Source: JBGPLJ01 sp963826145 (GTDB lineage: Bacteria > Pseudomonadota > Gammaproteobacteria > Steroidobacterales > Steroidobacteraceae). From it: 64,000 bases of DNA. Both the position numbers and the translations under genes were made by a program. This document shows positions 38,686-48,600 of this stretch, one piece after another; position 1 is the first letter of the stretch, and each line of letters begins with the position of its first letter. The notes below the pieces were generated by a model. The model saw only the letters and a program-made list of their open reading frames with translations, did not search any database and had not been told where the DNA came from. The stretch is from positions 682,001 to 746,000 of the forward strand of contig CAWGVW010000001.1 of assembly GCA_963826145.1 (NCBI GenBank). Reading direction: 5' to 3'.

Positions 38686-39795
38686 CGAGCGGCGCCTCAG
38701 CGATTCGACGCAGCGCGCGGCGGTCTTGCCGTCCCAGAGCTTTGGCAGGTGGCCCTTCGGCCAACGCCCGGCGAGCACTTCGTCGACCTTCGCGGCGAGC
38801 TCGCCCGGTTTCACGAGGCGGTTGCTGCCTTCGCTTACCGTGATCGGCCGCTCGGTGTTCTCACGAAGCGTCATGCAGGGAATGCCGAGGTAGGTCGACT
38901 CCTCCTGCACGCCGCCCGAGTCCGTGATCGCGACGCGCGACTGCGATACGAGGTTCATGAATTCAATATAGCCGAGCGGTTCCGTGAGCTTGATGCCCGG
39001 CGCACCCGTGATGGCCGCGTACAAACCGAATTCCTCGAGCCGCTTCTTCGTACGGGGATGCACGGCGAACACGAGCGGCAGGCGCTTCGAGGCCGCCGTG
39101 AGCTGCGCCACCAGGAGTTCAAGCGTTGTGCGATCGTCGACATTCGACGGCCGGTGGAGCGTAACGACGCCGAAGCCCTGCGGCTGCAATCCAAACTTCT
39201 GGCGCGTGTCGTCCTTCTCAATCTGCTCGCGCATCATTTCGTACGAGTCGATCATGATGTTGCCGACGAAATCGATCTTCGCCGCCGGCACGCCTTCTGC
39301 TTGGAGGTTTTCGTTGCCGTCGGTCGAAGGCGTCCAGTACACGTCGCAGATGGCGTCCGTCACCATGCGATTGATTTCCTCCGGCATGCGCCGGTCGCGG
39401 CTCCTCAGGCCCGCCTCGAGGTGCACGACCGGAATCCAGAGTTTCGCGCCGACCATCGCACAGGCGGCGGTGGAATTGACATCGCCGACGACAACGATCC
39501 AGTCGGGCCGCTCCTGTTGGCAGACCTTTTCGTACGCGATCATCACGCCGCCCGTCTGCTCGGCGTGGCTGCCGCTGCCGACCTCCAGGTGAAAACCGGG
39601 CTCCGGCAATTTCAGGTCGCGGAAGAACGCATCCGACATATTGAAGTCGTAGTGCTGCCCGGTGTGCACGATTTTCACCGTGCACCAGCTCTCGCGCGCG
39701 AAGGCGTGGTAGAGCGGCGCAACCTTCATGAAGTTCGGGCGCGCGGCCGCGATAAGATGGATGAGCTGTCGGGGCTTCGGCATGACGGGCGCCAA
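38683..39795 (-). CDS. wecB: UDP-N-acetylglucosamine 2-epimerase (non-hydrolysing)
   Basis: Makes UDP-N-acetylmannosamine for surface polysaccharide. Motifs: AARPNFMKVAPLYHAF, HTGQHYDFNMSDAFF, VVGDVNSTAACAMVG, HLEAGLRSRDRRMPEE-INR and ITDSGGVQEEST. The 370-aa length is normal. The first glycines of the usual GTRPE loop are replaced (AARPN), which occurs in a subgroup. It converges on pgi with the stop inside the repeat and is divergent from wzi. Confidence 0.93.
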   Translation of the reverse strand: MAPVMPKPRQLIHLIAAARPNFMKVAPLYHAFARESWCTVKIVHTGQHYDFNMSDAFFRDLKLPEPGFHLEVGSGSHAEQTGGVMIAYEKVCQQERPDWIVVVGDVNSTAACAMVGAKLWIPVVHLEAGLRSRDRRMPEEINRMVTDAICDVYWTPSTDGNENLQAEGVPAAKIDFVGNIMIDSYEMMREQIEKDDTRQKFGLQPQGFGVVTLHRPSNVDDRTTLELLVAQLTAASKRLPLVFAVHPRTKKRLEEFGLYAAITGAPGIKLTEPLGYIEFMNLVSQSRVAITDSGGVQEESTYLGIPCMTLRENTERPITVSEGSNRLVKPGELAAKVDEVLAGRWPKGHLPKLWDGKTAARCVESLRRRS

Positions 39796-39899
39796 AGTTA
39801 TCAGGTACCAGGAACTCCTGCGATCCCACCCCGTCCGAACCGTGCGCCAGTTACGGTAGACTCGATCGAAAACAACAACCCCGAAATCACAGACGAATC

Positions 39900-41375
39900 A
39901 TGCGAATTCCCCTGATCGGTGCCGCCTGCCTGGTGCTTGCCGCGGCCCCGGCGCTCTCAACCGACTGGTTTGCGCCAGGGGACCTGCGCCTGCGCAACGA
40001 TCTCAAGCTGCTGACGGATACCGGCGAACTCGACATTCCCCTTGCAGCCTGGCCCATTCCCGTGGAAGACGTGCGGCGCGCGCTCGCCCGGCGCGAGCCG
40101 GGCGGCGCGGATGAGAATCCCGCGGTGGCCACTGCGCTCGCACGCGTCGAACTTGCGGTGCAGAGGGCGCGCCATCATGGCGCCATCAACGCTCGAGTTT
40201 CGGCCGGCCAATCGCCGCTTCTCAAGACCTTCGATCACACACCGCGCGAGGACGGTGAGATTTCGGCGGACTGGTCCTTCGAGAGCGGCGGATTCTCGGG
40301 GGTGCTCAGCGCCACAGGCGTCAGCGACCCGGCCGACGGCGACACGCTGCGGCCGGATGGCAGCTACGTCGCCTACGACTTCAATCGCTGGCAGATCCGC
40401 GCGGGCTGGATCGATCGCTACTGGGGTTCGGGCGCCGACGGCAGCCTCATCCTCGGCACGAACGCACGTCCGATTCCTACCATCGGTTTCGAGCGCACAG
40501 TCTCCACGGCGCCGGAGTCGAAATGGCTGCGCTGGTTCGGGCCGTGGCGTGCGGCCATGTTCGTCGGCCAGATGGAAAAAAATCGCAGCGATGGTGTCGA
40601 CAACCCGGTTTTCTTCGGCATGCATATCGTGGTGCGGCCGCGCAAGAACATCGACCTCGGCCTGTTTCGCACGGCGCAGCTCTGTGGCGAAGGACGCACG
40701 TGCACCGCCAATACGTTCTGGCAGATGATCATCGGGCACGACAACGTCGGTATCAACACCACCGCAGAGGATCAGCCGGGTAACCAGATGGGCGGCATCG
40801 ATCTGCGCTGGTCGCGCCCGTTCGGTTTCAAGCCGCTATCTGTCTACGCACATGTTATCGGCGAAGACGGCAAGAACGCAGTGCCGGTAAAGAACCTGCG
40901 CCTTTACGGTGCCGAGATGCGTCTGCCATCCAGGGATTCGAACTACACGACACTCCGGCTCGAATACACCGACTCACACTGCGCTTCGACCGATCCTGAC
41001 AAGCAATTCAACTGCGCGTACCGGAACAATGTCTTCGACTATCTTTACCAGGGCCGCGTGATCGGCCACTCGCTCGACAACGATGGGCTGATGTGGACGC
41101 TTGGAGCCGAGCACATACGAGGCAACGGATTGACGCTCGCGCTTAACCTGCGCTCGGCGGACGTGAATCGTGCCGGCGCGCCGGATCCGCTGCACGCCCT
41201 GAGTCCGACGCCCGCCAAGTTGCGCGAAATCGAAGTCCGCGCAAAACAGGACTTTCGCTTCGGTTCCATCGCTGCCGCGCTCGTGTTCGACCAGCAGACC
41301 GATGAAATCACGGGTCGCGACGAACGCGCGGTTCGCGGCTTCCTCACCTGGAGCCGGCGGTTCGCCACCCGCTAA
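39900..41375 (+). CDS. wzi: Wzi-family capsule assembly outer-membrane protein, copy 1
   Basis: A 491-aa predicted outer-membrane beta-barrel that attaches capsular polysaccharide to the cell surface. Signal peptide MRIPLIGAACLVLAAAPALS; the N-terminal helical part (DWFAPGDLRLRNDLKLLTD) and motifs such as IRAGWIDRYWGSG and RPIPTIGFER match the Wzi family. A second Wzi lies at 59773. Its last 208 bp are duplicated at 52251. Divergent from wecB, fitting a shared role in surface sugar. Confidence 0.9.
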   Translation: MRIPLIGAACLVLAAAPALSTDWFAPGDLRLRNDLKLLTDTGELDIPLAAWPIPVEDVRRALARREPGGADENPAVATALARVELAVQRARHHGAINARVSAGQSPLLKTFDHTPREDGEISADWSFESGGFSGVLSATGVSDPADGDTLRPDGSYVAYDFNRWQIRAGWIDRYWGSGADGSLILGTNARPIPTIGFERTVSTAPESKWLRWFGPWRAAMFVGQMEKNRSDGVDNPVFFGMHIVVRPRKNIDLGLFRTAQLCGEGRTCTANTFWQMIIGHDNVGINTTAEDQPGNQMGGIDLRWSRPFGFKPLSVYAHVIGEDGKNAVPVKNLRLYGAEMRLPSRDSNYTTLRLEYTDSHCASTDPDKQFNCAYRNNVFDYLYQGRVIGHSLDNDGLMWTLGAEHIRGNGLTLALNLRSADVNRAGAPDPLHALSPTPAKLREIEVRAKQDFRFGSIAAALVFDQQTDEITGRDERAVRGFLTWSRRFATR

Positions 41376-41730
41376 AACGCCTTCAATCTGCGATTTGCGG
41401 CCTTGTGTCGTTCGCCTGACAGATGCCCGCCGCGCATGAACGCACTATAGCCCGCAGCTGGCAAATACCTGCCAGTGCCGAGCAAACCAACAGTCATAGG
41501 AGTGCGAACATGCGTAACATCAATTCATCGGGCTTCAGAGCGTCGATCGGTGCGGCGGCCGCGATCACGGTGACGGCCCTCACGGTACTCTTTTTCCAGT
41601 CGCCCTATACCGCGTGGGGCTCGCGAACCCAGCCTCCCGAAGAGGTCGTCCTGAGCGTCCCGGCGCAACAGAACGACGTGGGCAATGCGTGAAGCGTGGC
41701 GGCGTGCCGCTGGAATTGGAGCTGATTCCA
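41168..41730 (+). repeat. Direct duplication, copy 1 (wzi end plus peptide gene)
   Basis: About 560 bp shared with 52251-52814 in the same orientation, by eye near 90% identical. It spans the wzi 3' end, the 134-bp leader and the whole 60-aa peptide gene, which is almost identical between copies. Homology continues more weakly into the tail-anchored protein gene. Confidence 0.85.
41510..41692 (+). CDS. 60-aa single-span membrane peptide, family member P1
   Basis: Starts MRNINSSGFRASIGAAAAIT after TCATAGGAG, a good ribosome-binding site. A hydrophobic segment (AAAAITVTALTVLFFQ) is followed by SPYTAWGSRTQPPEEV and an acidic-neutral tail. P2 (52593) differs at one residue; P3 (51498) and P4 (51743) are divergent members. 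The shared MR-x-SSG-R/K-S start and span show a true gene family. I do not recognise it; an inner-membrane or exported peptide is likely. Confidence 0.7.
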   Translation: MRNINSSGFRASIGAAAAITVTALTVLFFQSPYTAWGSRTQPPEEVVLSVPAQQNDVGNA

Positions 41731-41905
41731 CCGCGGTTTCTTCCAACGAACCGAGCTATCAGGAAACCCGCGACGAGTCCGACTCCCACACGGTGTACTT
41801 AAACTCTGTCCCCAGGAAAGCGTCGCAGATTGAGGCAGTCATCTGCGACTTCTCAGGGATCAGTATCAGCTCGACCAACTGTGTCGTCGTGTTTACAACG
41901 CACAA
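41700..41905 (-). pseudogene. Remnant of the tail-anchored protein gene found intact at 52870
   Basis: The reverse strand encodes SICDAFLGTEFKYTV, matching AICAAFTGTEFKYTA of the intact gene, preceded by VELILIPEKS (VKILEPISID). In a different frame it encodes GVGLVAGFLIARFVGR, matching the C-terminal membrane span. The middle part and the N-terminus are gone. It follows P1 exactly as the intact gene follows P2. The remaining bases up to 42041 show nothing else supportable. Confidence 0.65.
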
Positions 41906-42041
41906 GCCGCGTCGGCGACCTGGAGGCCAGCCTCGCAGTCGACCGATCTACCGATCAGCTGACGGATCGACACGAGTCGGCCGTCCGGGCGTGCTTGACC
42001 TTGGGCCAACGCTTCTGAGGAGTTGGAAGTCGGTCAGTCGG

Positions 42042-44072
42042 CTAGCGAGTGCCGACGCCTTCGAAGCGCAAGGTCACGCCACCGATTGGCAGCAGTTCCG
42101 CGCGCTCGATCGCGCCGTACTCGACGATGTTCGCGTCGATGTACGTGCCAGGGGGCACCTGTTGAGCGGTCGTCACCTGGAGCTGCAATTCGCCCGGTCG
42201 TTCCAGCTGGATCCCTTCTAGTCGGATTCGACCTCGCGAACCTACGCCGCTGAGCGCCACCGTGCAGCTCTGTAGCGCCGCGCCGTCGACGTGCCGGCAT
42301 GCGCTGTCGACCGTGAGGTCCGCGCCCACCACCCGGGTGATGCGGACAATCGGCGGCACAACCAGGTTCGCGGTACGCAGGTAGGCGCCTGCGTCGCTCG
42401 CCTTGAACTGGATCTCGATGTCCCGCTCCTGCATGCCTGAGATGGGATAGACCCAGAACGATTGCGCGGATTGTGTTGCAGGATCCGGCGTGGACGCGGA
42501 CGTGGGCGCCGGCGCGAATTCGAATGAGATGTTCCTCTGCGCCCGATTATTGTCGAGGACGACGGACGGTGAAGATTGCACGGTATCCGCGCCCATGTCC
42601 GTCCACGCGACCAGGCAGTTGTGACCGAGCGGCAAACTGTTCACGGGCGGTGTCCAACTGAACGTCGATTGCCGGCTCGTGCCCGGCGACCATTCGCCGA
42701 CTAACACCGTGTCGTTCTGGCAGCCCACGACCTGGCTGGGTGGAATCGGGAAGGGCACGGAGCCGGAAGGTGGATTCCAGGCCAGGCACACGGTATAGGG
42801 CGTGCCTACGGGCAACGGGCAACTCCCTACGTTCCAGACGGTGACCACGACCTGATTGGAGGAACCCAATTTGATGTTCTTGTCTTCCTGCGGCGTGCCG
42901 GGATTCGTTGTGATGTCCGGCGAGAGCCAGAACGGATCGTCCTGCGAGGGGACTGCGCCTACGTCCATCGGACCATCGCGAATGGCGAGGTCGGTCGTGC
43001 AGGCCGTGACATTCTGCACGCACGCATGCACCGTCTTTGTCGTGGTATTGCCCGCAATGTCACTTGCCAGCACGCTGACAGAATAGCTCCCATCCGGGTA
43101 GCCGCCCGCGGCTGTTGCGTTCCAACCGCCGGACGCGGAATTGCGCGTCGGTATCATGAAGTAGGGGCTGACTGCCTTTGAACATTCGTTGTAGTCGCTC
43201 GACCAGGGATGCGCTGTGCCGAACTGTTCCTGGGTGCCGGTGTTGCCGGTATTTTCCCAGTCGGTCGGCATGTCCACGAAAGGGTGCGTGGTGTTCCATG
43301 CTGGGCAATCCGGTGCTGTGTTCGGGCAGACGCGCCAGTGCAGATCGAACACGCCGACATTGTTGGCGCCTTGCGCCGTGGAGCCTGCATCGTCGCGATC
43401 GACGAGCTGGGCGATGATGTCCACCCTCCCGCGCACCACCTTGCACGCAGGGGCCACGGCCTTGAACTCGTTCCATGGATTGCTCGCGTGCGAGGCCAGG
43501 AAGACGTCGACGGTCGGTGCGTCGTCGTCGGGATCCGGGCTGATACTGGCCAGCGGATTGAAGTACAGCGTGTTGGCCGACATATCGTAATGAAGGTGAT
43601 CGTAGGGGCAACCGTACTGCACGACCTGCGCGATGTGCTGGCCCGCGATCAGCACATCGGTCCCGGGGGTCTTAAAGGCTTCCACGATGGTAGGGTCGAT
43701 GAAGTCCAGGTGCGCGTAGCGGTACAGGACACCATCGACGCCGTTGATCTCGACATCGCCGGCGGTCGATACCGAATCGACATTGAGGCTTTTCACCGTT
43801 CCCCCGACAGTGACGGTAACCCACGGTACGGCCGGGTTGCCCGGATCGTTCGGGTCGTGGGGTTGAGCCAGTATGTCGATTCCCTGGTGTTGAAAGGCCT
43901 TGGGGTTTGCATCGCGCCATGGCAACTGAAATTCGCCGAGTGTGTTGCCCAGCGGATGCTCCGCGTTCGTCGGCTCGATCGGCCAGCCTGTGGATTGTGG
44001 TGTGACGTCTTGCGCTGAAGTCACGGCTACGGGCAGCAAGCATATCGAGGCAACAAGAATGAAGTTGTTCAT
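42042..44072 (-). CDS. Secreted protein with N-terminal LytM/M23-like domain
   Basis: A 676-aa exported protein (signal MNNFILVASICLLPVAVTSA). Residues 40-180 look like an M23 endopeptidase fold: HQGIDI fits the first H-x3-D metal motif, YRYAHLDF the middle strand, and YDHLHYDM the H-x-H motif. The rest is beta-rich, with Ig/CARDB-like stretches (NQVVVTVWNVGSCPLPVG). It could cut peptidoglycan or be a binding domain. Last gene of the five-gene minus-strand cluster, 8 bp after the propeller-like gene. Confidence 0.7.
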   Translation of the reverse strand: MNNFILVASICLLPVAVTSAQDVTPQSTGWPIEPTNAEHPLGNTLGEFQLPWRDANPKAFQHQGIDILAQPHDPNDPGNPAVPWVTVTVGGTVKSLNVDSVSTAGDVEINGVDGVLYRYAHLDFIDPTIVEAFKTPGTDVLIAGQHIAQVVQYGCPYDHLHYDMSANTLYFNPLASISPDPDDDAPTVDVFLASHASNPWNEFKAVAPACKVVRGRVDIIAQLVDRDDAGSTAQGANNVGVFDLHWRVCPNTAPDCPAWNTTHPFVDMPTDWENTGNTGTQEQFGTAHPWSSDYNECSKAVSPYFMIPTRNSASGGWNATAAGGYPDGSYSVSVLASDIAGNTTTKTVHACVQNVTACTTDLAIRDGPMDVGAVPSQDDPFWLSPDITTNPGTPQEDKNIKLGSSNQVVVTVWNVGSCPLPVGTPYTVCLAWNPPSGSVPFPIPPSQVVGCQNDTVLVGEWSPGTSRQSTFSWTPPVNSLPLGHNCLVAWTDMGADTVQSSPSVVLDNNRAQRNISFEFAPAPTSASTPDPATQSAQSFWVYPISGMQERDIEIQFKASDAGAYLRTANLVVPPIVRITRVVGADLTVDSACRHVDGAALQSCTVALSGVGSRGRIRLEGIQLERPGELQLQVTTAQQVPPGTYIDANIVEYGAIERAELLPIGGVTLRFEGVGTR

Positions 44073-44080
44073 GGGATTCT

Positions 44081-45271
44081 CTACGGATCAACCCTGACGA
44101 ACAACGCGCGGTACGGCGTGTGCGCCGCGAAGAAGCGAACTCCATAGCTCACATCGATCACTGGCGCCCACGTCGTCGGCTGGGTGAGCGTCACGGGTGA
44201 ACTGAATACGACATGGCCGGATGCATCCAGGATAGCCACGGCGCCGGCGGGATAGCTGTAGCGCGGCGCCGTTCCGACACGTTGAATGGCACCAACCGCA
44301 AGCGTCTTGGCATCGACGAATTGCATGGCTGTTATCTGGTAGGTCCCGGTGCGCTGCATGACGTCGGTCGCACGCGTAGTGCAGGTCACCAAGTTGCATT
44401 GGCGAGGTTTCAGCAATTGAATGACGCCCTCGTCGACCGCAATGGCTCCCGTCGCTCCGTCGTCCGTCAAAGCCAGCTCAAATACAGGCGCCGTCATGGT
44501 AATCCGCGTCACGCGGTGGTCGCGATAGACGTCGACCTGGTTGATCGCGGTCGCATCGGCCGGATTCAAGAGCGCGATCGAGCCGCGCGCCGCGAGCGCG
44601 GCCGCTCGATACGTTCCCTGCAACTTCCAGAGCTCCCGGCCGTTGTTGCGATACGCGATCGCGTCCGACGGTCCGAGAAGGAGCAGCGCCTGTCCCGTGA
44701 CATCCACGACGCCCGTGCGAGACGCCGGAAGGGTGACTTTGCCCAGCATGCGGCCCGTCTTCGACCAGAATGCGTAGAGAAAATCGCCTTTCAGACCCTC
44801 CGGATCGTCGAGCGGTGTCTTGGTGACGATGAGCTCACCCTTGCTTCCGAGGTACAATGCCGAGAATCCGTACGGAGCGCTGGCGAGACGCAGTTTCGCA
44901 ATTCGCTTGTCCGGAGTCTGGAACAATTCGACGGTGAAGAGCCCCGACTGCGGCACATCGTGCACCAACCACGCATAGAAACGACCGCCGGGCGCCAGCA
45001 TCACGCGCGTTCGTGTGTCGGGCGCCGTGGTCACGACCTGCGGTTGCCCGCCGTGATAGCGGTACAGCGTGTTGGTTGTGGCGATCCATGCAGTCCGCGC
45101 GTCTTCAAATGCAATGCTTTGTACCGACCCCCGGTAGTTCGTGCCGATCTCAATTTCGCTTTCGAGCCCGGGAGCCGCCGTAAGCGCGCCACCACGCAAC
45201 GTTAGCGCGAGACCCACGGTGGCGAGGAGCCACCCGCGGCTGCGGGGAACGGGACGAGTGACCACGGTCAC
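44081..45271 (-). CDS. Secreted protein of repeated beta-strand character, propeller-like
   Basis: A 396-aa protein with an N-terminal signal or anchor (WLLATVGLALTLRGGALTAA). Repeating short segments such as VQSIAFEDARTAWIATTNTLY, RVMLAPGGRFYAWLV and VFELALTDDGATGAIAVDEG resemble WD40/YVTN-type beta-propeller blades. No catalytic motif is evident. It is placed 22 bp after the lipoprotein gene and 8 bp before the LytM-like gene, so they are co-transcribed. I do not recognise a named family. Confidence 0.6.
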   Translation of the reverse strand: MTVVTRPVPRSRGWLLATVGLALTLRGGALTAAPGLESEIEIGTNYRGSVQSIAFEDARTAWIATTNTLYRYHGGQPQVVTTAPDTRTRVMLAPGGRFYAWLVHDVPQSGLFTVELFQTPDKRIAKLRLASAPYGFSALYLGSKGELIVTKTPLDDPEGLKGDFLYAFWSKTGRMLGKVTLPASRTGVVDVTGQALLLLGPSDAIAYRNNGRELWKLQGTYRAAALAARGSIALLNPADATAINQVDVYRDHRVTRITMTAPVFELALTDDGATGAIAVDEGVIQLLKPRQCNLVTCTTRATDVMQRTGTYQITAMQFVDAKTLAVGAIQRVGTAPRYSYPAGAVAILDASGHVVFSSPVTLTQPTTWAPVIDVSYGVRFFAAHTPYRALFVRVDP

Positions 45272-45293
45272 GGCGGGACTCCGAGCGCTGCCC

Positions 45294-45617
45294 CTAGCAC
45301 TTCAGGCAGTAAGTCTTACCGTTGACGGTGTGCGGGCAAAATGTCTGGGGGCAGTTGCCAGATCCTGGAGGCGGGGGCGTCAGGCACATCCGGTTGTTCG
45401 TCGTGCCCGTGAGATCTTCTGCCTGAGTTCCGAGCGGCGTGCCCTGGGCGTCGAAATAGACCGCGGACTTCGCCTCCGGGTACACGCCTATGCGCGCGGC
45501 GCTCGGGCAGGAGTCGGCGTTGAAGTCTCCGCGGCTTTCCCGCGGACATCCGGTCGTGAGGCACGCGAGGGCTGAGACGAGGACCGATAATCCGATGAAT
45601 TTGAATGGCGATGTCAT
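45294..45617 (-). CDS. Small cysteine-rich lipoprotein
   Basis: 107 aa. The N-terminus FIGLSVLVSALACLTTGC ends in a lipobox, so the mature protein is lipid-anchored at Cys24. The C-terminal third has six cysteines in NRMCLTPPPPGSGNCPQTFC and HTVNGKTYCLKC, suggesting disulfides or metal binding. It lies 13 bp after the FecR/TPR/barrel gene. No family recognised. Confidence 0.7.
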   Translation of the reverse strand: MTSPFKFIGLSVLVSALACLTTGCPRESRGDFNADSCPSAARIGVYPEAKSAVYFDAQGTPLGTQAEDLTGTTNNRMCLTPPPPGSGNCPQTFCPHTVNGKTYCLKC

Positions 45618-45630
45618 GTTGTTCTCCTTT

Positions 45631-48600
45631 TCAAAAACTCAGTGAGGCTCGAAGGAATACGCGCGCTTCAGGCACGTAGCGTGGTAGAACCGATGGATCG
45701 ATCTCCTGAAACTGGAACTTCTCGCCGAGCAGATTCGTGCCCTGCAGGCTGATCGTTCCCATGCGTTGTGGCAAGCGATACGCGACGACGGCGTCGACCG
45801 TCCAGAACTGGTCGGACCCCGGAACGGCCACGCCGTCGGGCCCGTCGAACTCGCCGGTCTCCTTCACGCCTGTCACCGACAGTCCCGCCCACAAGCCGGA
45901 CGGCGCGAACCATCGCAATGCGAACGGCAATTCCGTCAGTCGCAGCGCGTCGAATTTGGCGCCGTGCTGAAAGTCCTGGTATCGCGGCTCGAAGGTCACC
46001 GAGACGCGATCGCTCGGGAGCCAGTAAAGATAACCGGTCGTCGCGGTTTCCTTGTCGTCGGCAAAAATGATACCCGTGCCCGTATCGAGCGCTGTGCGTA
46101 TATCTCTGCGCGTGACCTGCAGGCCGCCGCTCACCCGCTGCGATAATTTGAAGTCCATGGCAATGCCCCCGGACTCGACCGCCGCTCCATTGTCGTCCTC
46201 AAAGAACTGATTGAAGCCCGCGAGCTGTGTCGGCTCGAGCCCCTGGTCGGAATTGAGCCGTCGCTTCAGCACGCGAAAGCCGGCAGCGCGCAGCGTAAAG
46301 CGATCGGAGAGCCTCCAGATCGCTCCGATCTTCGGATTGAGCCGCACCTGATCGCCGATCTCGGACGACAGGTCGTCGTATGCAGCGCCGATCTGAAATT
46401 CGGGCCACCGCCCGCTGCCGGGCAGGTACAGGTAGCCGTACGCGTTGATGTGGTACGGCTCGGTGTGCGTGATGTCGGTGAAAAACGGAGTAATAAACTG
46501 CTCGTCGCTATCCCCCTGGAAATAGTTTGCGCCGAAAATCACGTTGAAGCCTTCGCGGGCCGCGAGGTACTGCACTTCGGCCTTCCAGCTGACCTGATCG
46601 CTGACGATGGTTGCTGGAAAGACCGGATCGTCGATGTCGAGCGTTGCATGCCGGTCCTGACGGATGGCCGAAATCAAAACGTCGTCATGCTCGTTAACGC
46701 GGTGTCGCAGGCCCAGTCTCTGCGTTTCCAGCTCATCCTTGGTGCGCAGGTTCTCGACAAAGAAAGTGGGGTCGAAGGAGCTTTGCAGGTCGCCGGACGT
46801 TCGATTGGACGAGGTGAATTCTGCCTGCACGCTAGTGTCCGTATCGAGTTGCGCTTGAAGATAGCCATCGTATTGATGCCTCGTGTCGTCATTGTTCGGT
46901 CGGCTGCCATCCGTGTGTGCGGCAAACTGGCTCAGGCTGAAGGACACCTGTCCATGCAGAGCGTTGAAGATCGCCTGTTCCCCGTAGGTGTCGTCCCCGC
47001 CGACCAGGCCGAACACCTGAAGGTCGCTCCCGTTCCGGATGAAGAGCGGATTGAATTCATTCAGTCCGACGGTTGCCGGCCCGAAGAAAGTGCCCTTGAA
47101 GAGCAGGTCGTTCGCCAGCTGCGCCTGAAGGGGAGGCGCACCGAGCGGCTGCCGGAGCTGAGCCTGCAGGAGCTCGCTCGAGCGTGCAATGTCGTAGCGC
47201 GGCGCGGTCGCATAGATGTCCGCGAGGAAGCGATGAGCGGAGGTATTGGCGGGATCGGCAGCGAGTGATCTCGCCGCTTCCTCGAGGCCGAGTTGATGAA
47301 AGCCGATTTCGTTGTAGATCGTTGCCTGACTGGCGTTGCGGGCCGCGAGATCCTGGTCGAGCAGTAACGTCGATCGATACACGGCCCGGTCATCATTGCG
47401 TTGAGTCGACTGTTCCAGGTTCTTGAGAGCTTCAACGGGCCGCGTCCTGCTGTCATCGAGGATCGCATCGTAGAACCAGGGCGTCGGATCCCGCGGGTCG
47501 AGCTGTTTCGCCTGGGCGAATTGGGCGCCGGCCAAATGATTGCGCGGCTTGGTGTTCTCCTCGTAGTAAGCCTTCCCGACATAGCTGCGCAGCAGCGAGT
47601 TGGCGGGGTCAAGCGCGACGGCGATCTCGATGTTTTCGCGGCCGGCGGCGAGCTGACCGTCGCGGATTATTGCCAGCCCGAGGCCGAGCCGTTGCAGGGG
47701 CGCGAAGGAGTCCAGTTCGATAGCTGTTTGAAAATCCGCGCGCGCCGACTTCGTGTCGATCTGCGCAAGGTGTATGAACCCAAGCAGCGCACGGGCGCGC
47801 GCCTCCAGCGGATTCGCCGCGACGGCCGAGCGCGCAGCGGCCTCTGCTTCGGCATTGCGTCCCAGCGACATGAGAAGCTCTGCTACGCGGGCACTCAGCA
47901 GCGAGCTCTTGGGATCGAGCGTGCGGGCCCGGGCAGCGCTCGCGAACGCCGAGTCAAGCTGAAACGCGGCTTGCTGCGCGTACGAAAGCGCAAGCCAGCC
48001 ACGGTACGCGTTCGGATCCGCAACGGTGGCCGCCGTCGCCGACTCCAGCGCACCGAGCTTGTCATTGTTGGCGATCTGCACGATCGCACGCAGGGCCTGA
48101 GTGTCGGGACTAGCCGGATCCAGCGCGATGAGGCTATCGATACTCTGTAACGCCGCATCGATACGCCCACTTCTCAGCAGCGCTTCGGCGCGCTGCGTGA
48201 AGCAGACCCTGTTCCGGGATGCGGGCAACGCCTGGCACGTTTCTGCGGCCGGCACGTCGGCCTCCGCGGTGGCATCACTGAGCGGTGGGTAGTAGATGAG
48301 CCATTGCACGGCGTCCGTCGGTTTGATCAGCGTCGCGATGGCAGCCGGCGCAACCCCATCGGTACTGAGAACCTGCCCGCTCGTCAGCAGCTTGTCCTCG
48401 CGGCTCGGCAAGATCGCCGCGCGGACCTTGCCCTCGAGTACCGCGAGCTGCGCCGATTCGCATCGCATCGTCACCAGGAATTCGGTGCCCTCCACGGCCG
48501 CATTGAAGAACGGAGTCTTGACCCTGAACTTCTTCGGGAAGCGCGTGATGAAGTAGCCAGCGCCACACTCCGGCCGTCCGTAGGACGTCTTGGACAGCGA

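Noticed and set aside
41460..41510. Sigma-54-type promoter before peptide P1 (GGCAAATACCTGCC)
   Set aside because: The GG-GC spacing is 9 rather than 10 and the TTGC element is absent; it may be a short inverted repeat only.
41685..42221. 178-aa plus-strand open frame after peptide P1
   Set aside because: It overlaps the minus-strand remnant of the tail-anchored gene and the end of the LytM-like gene and has no convincing start or domain.
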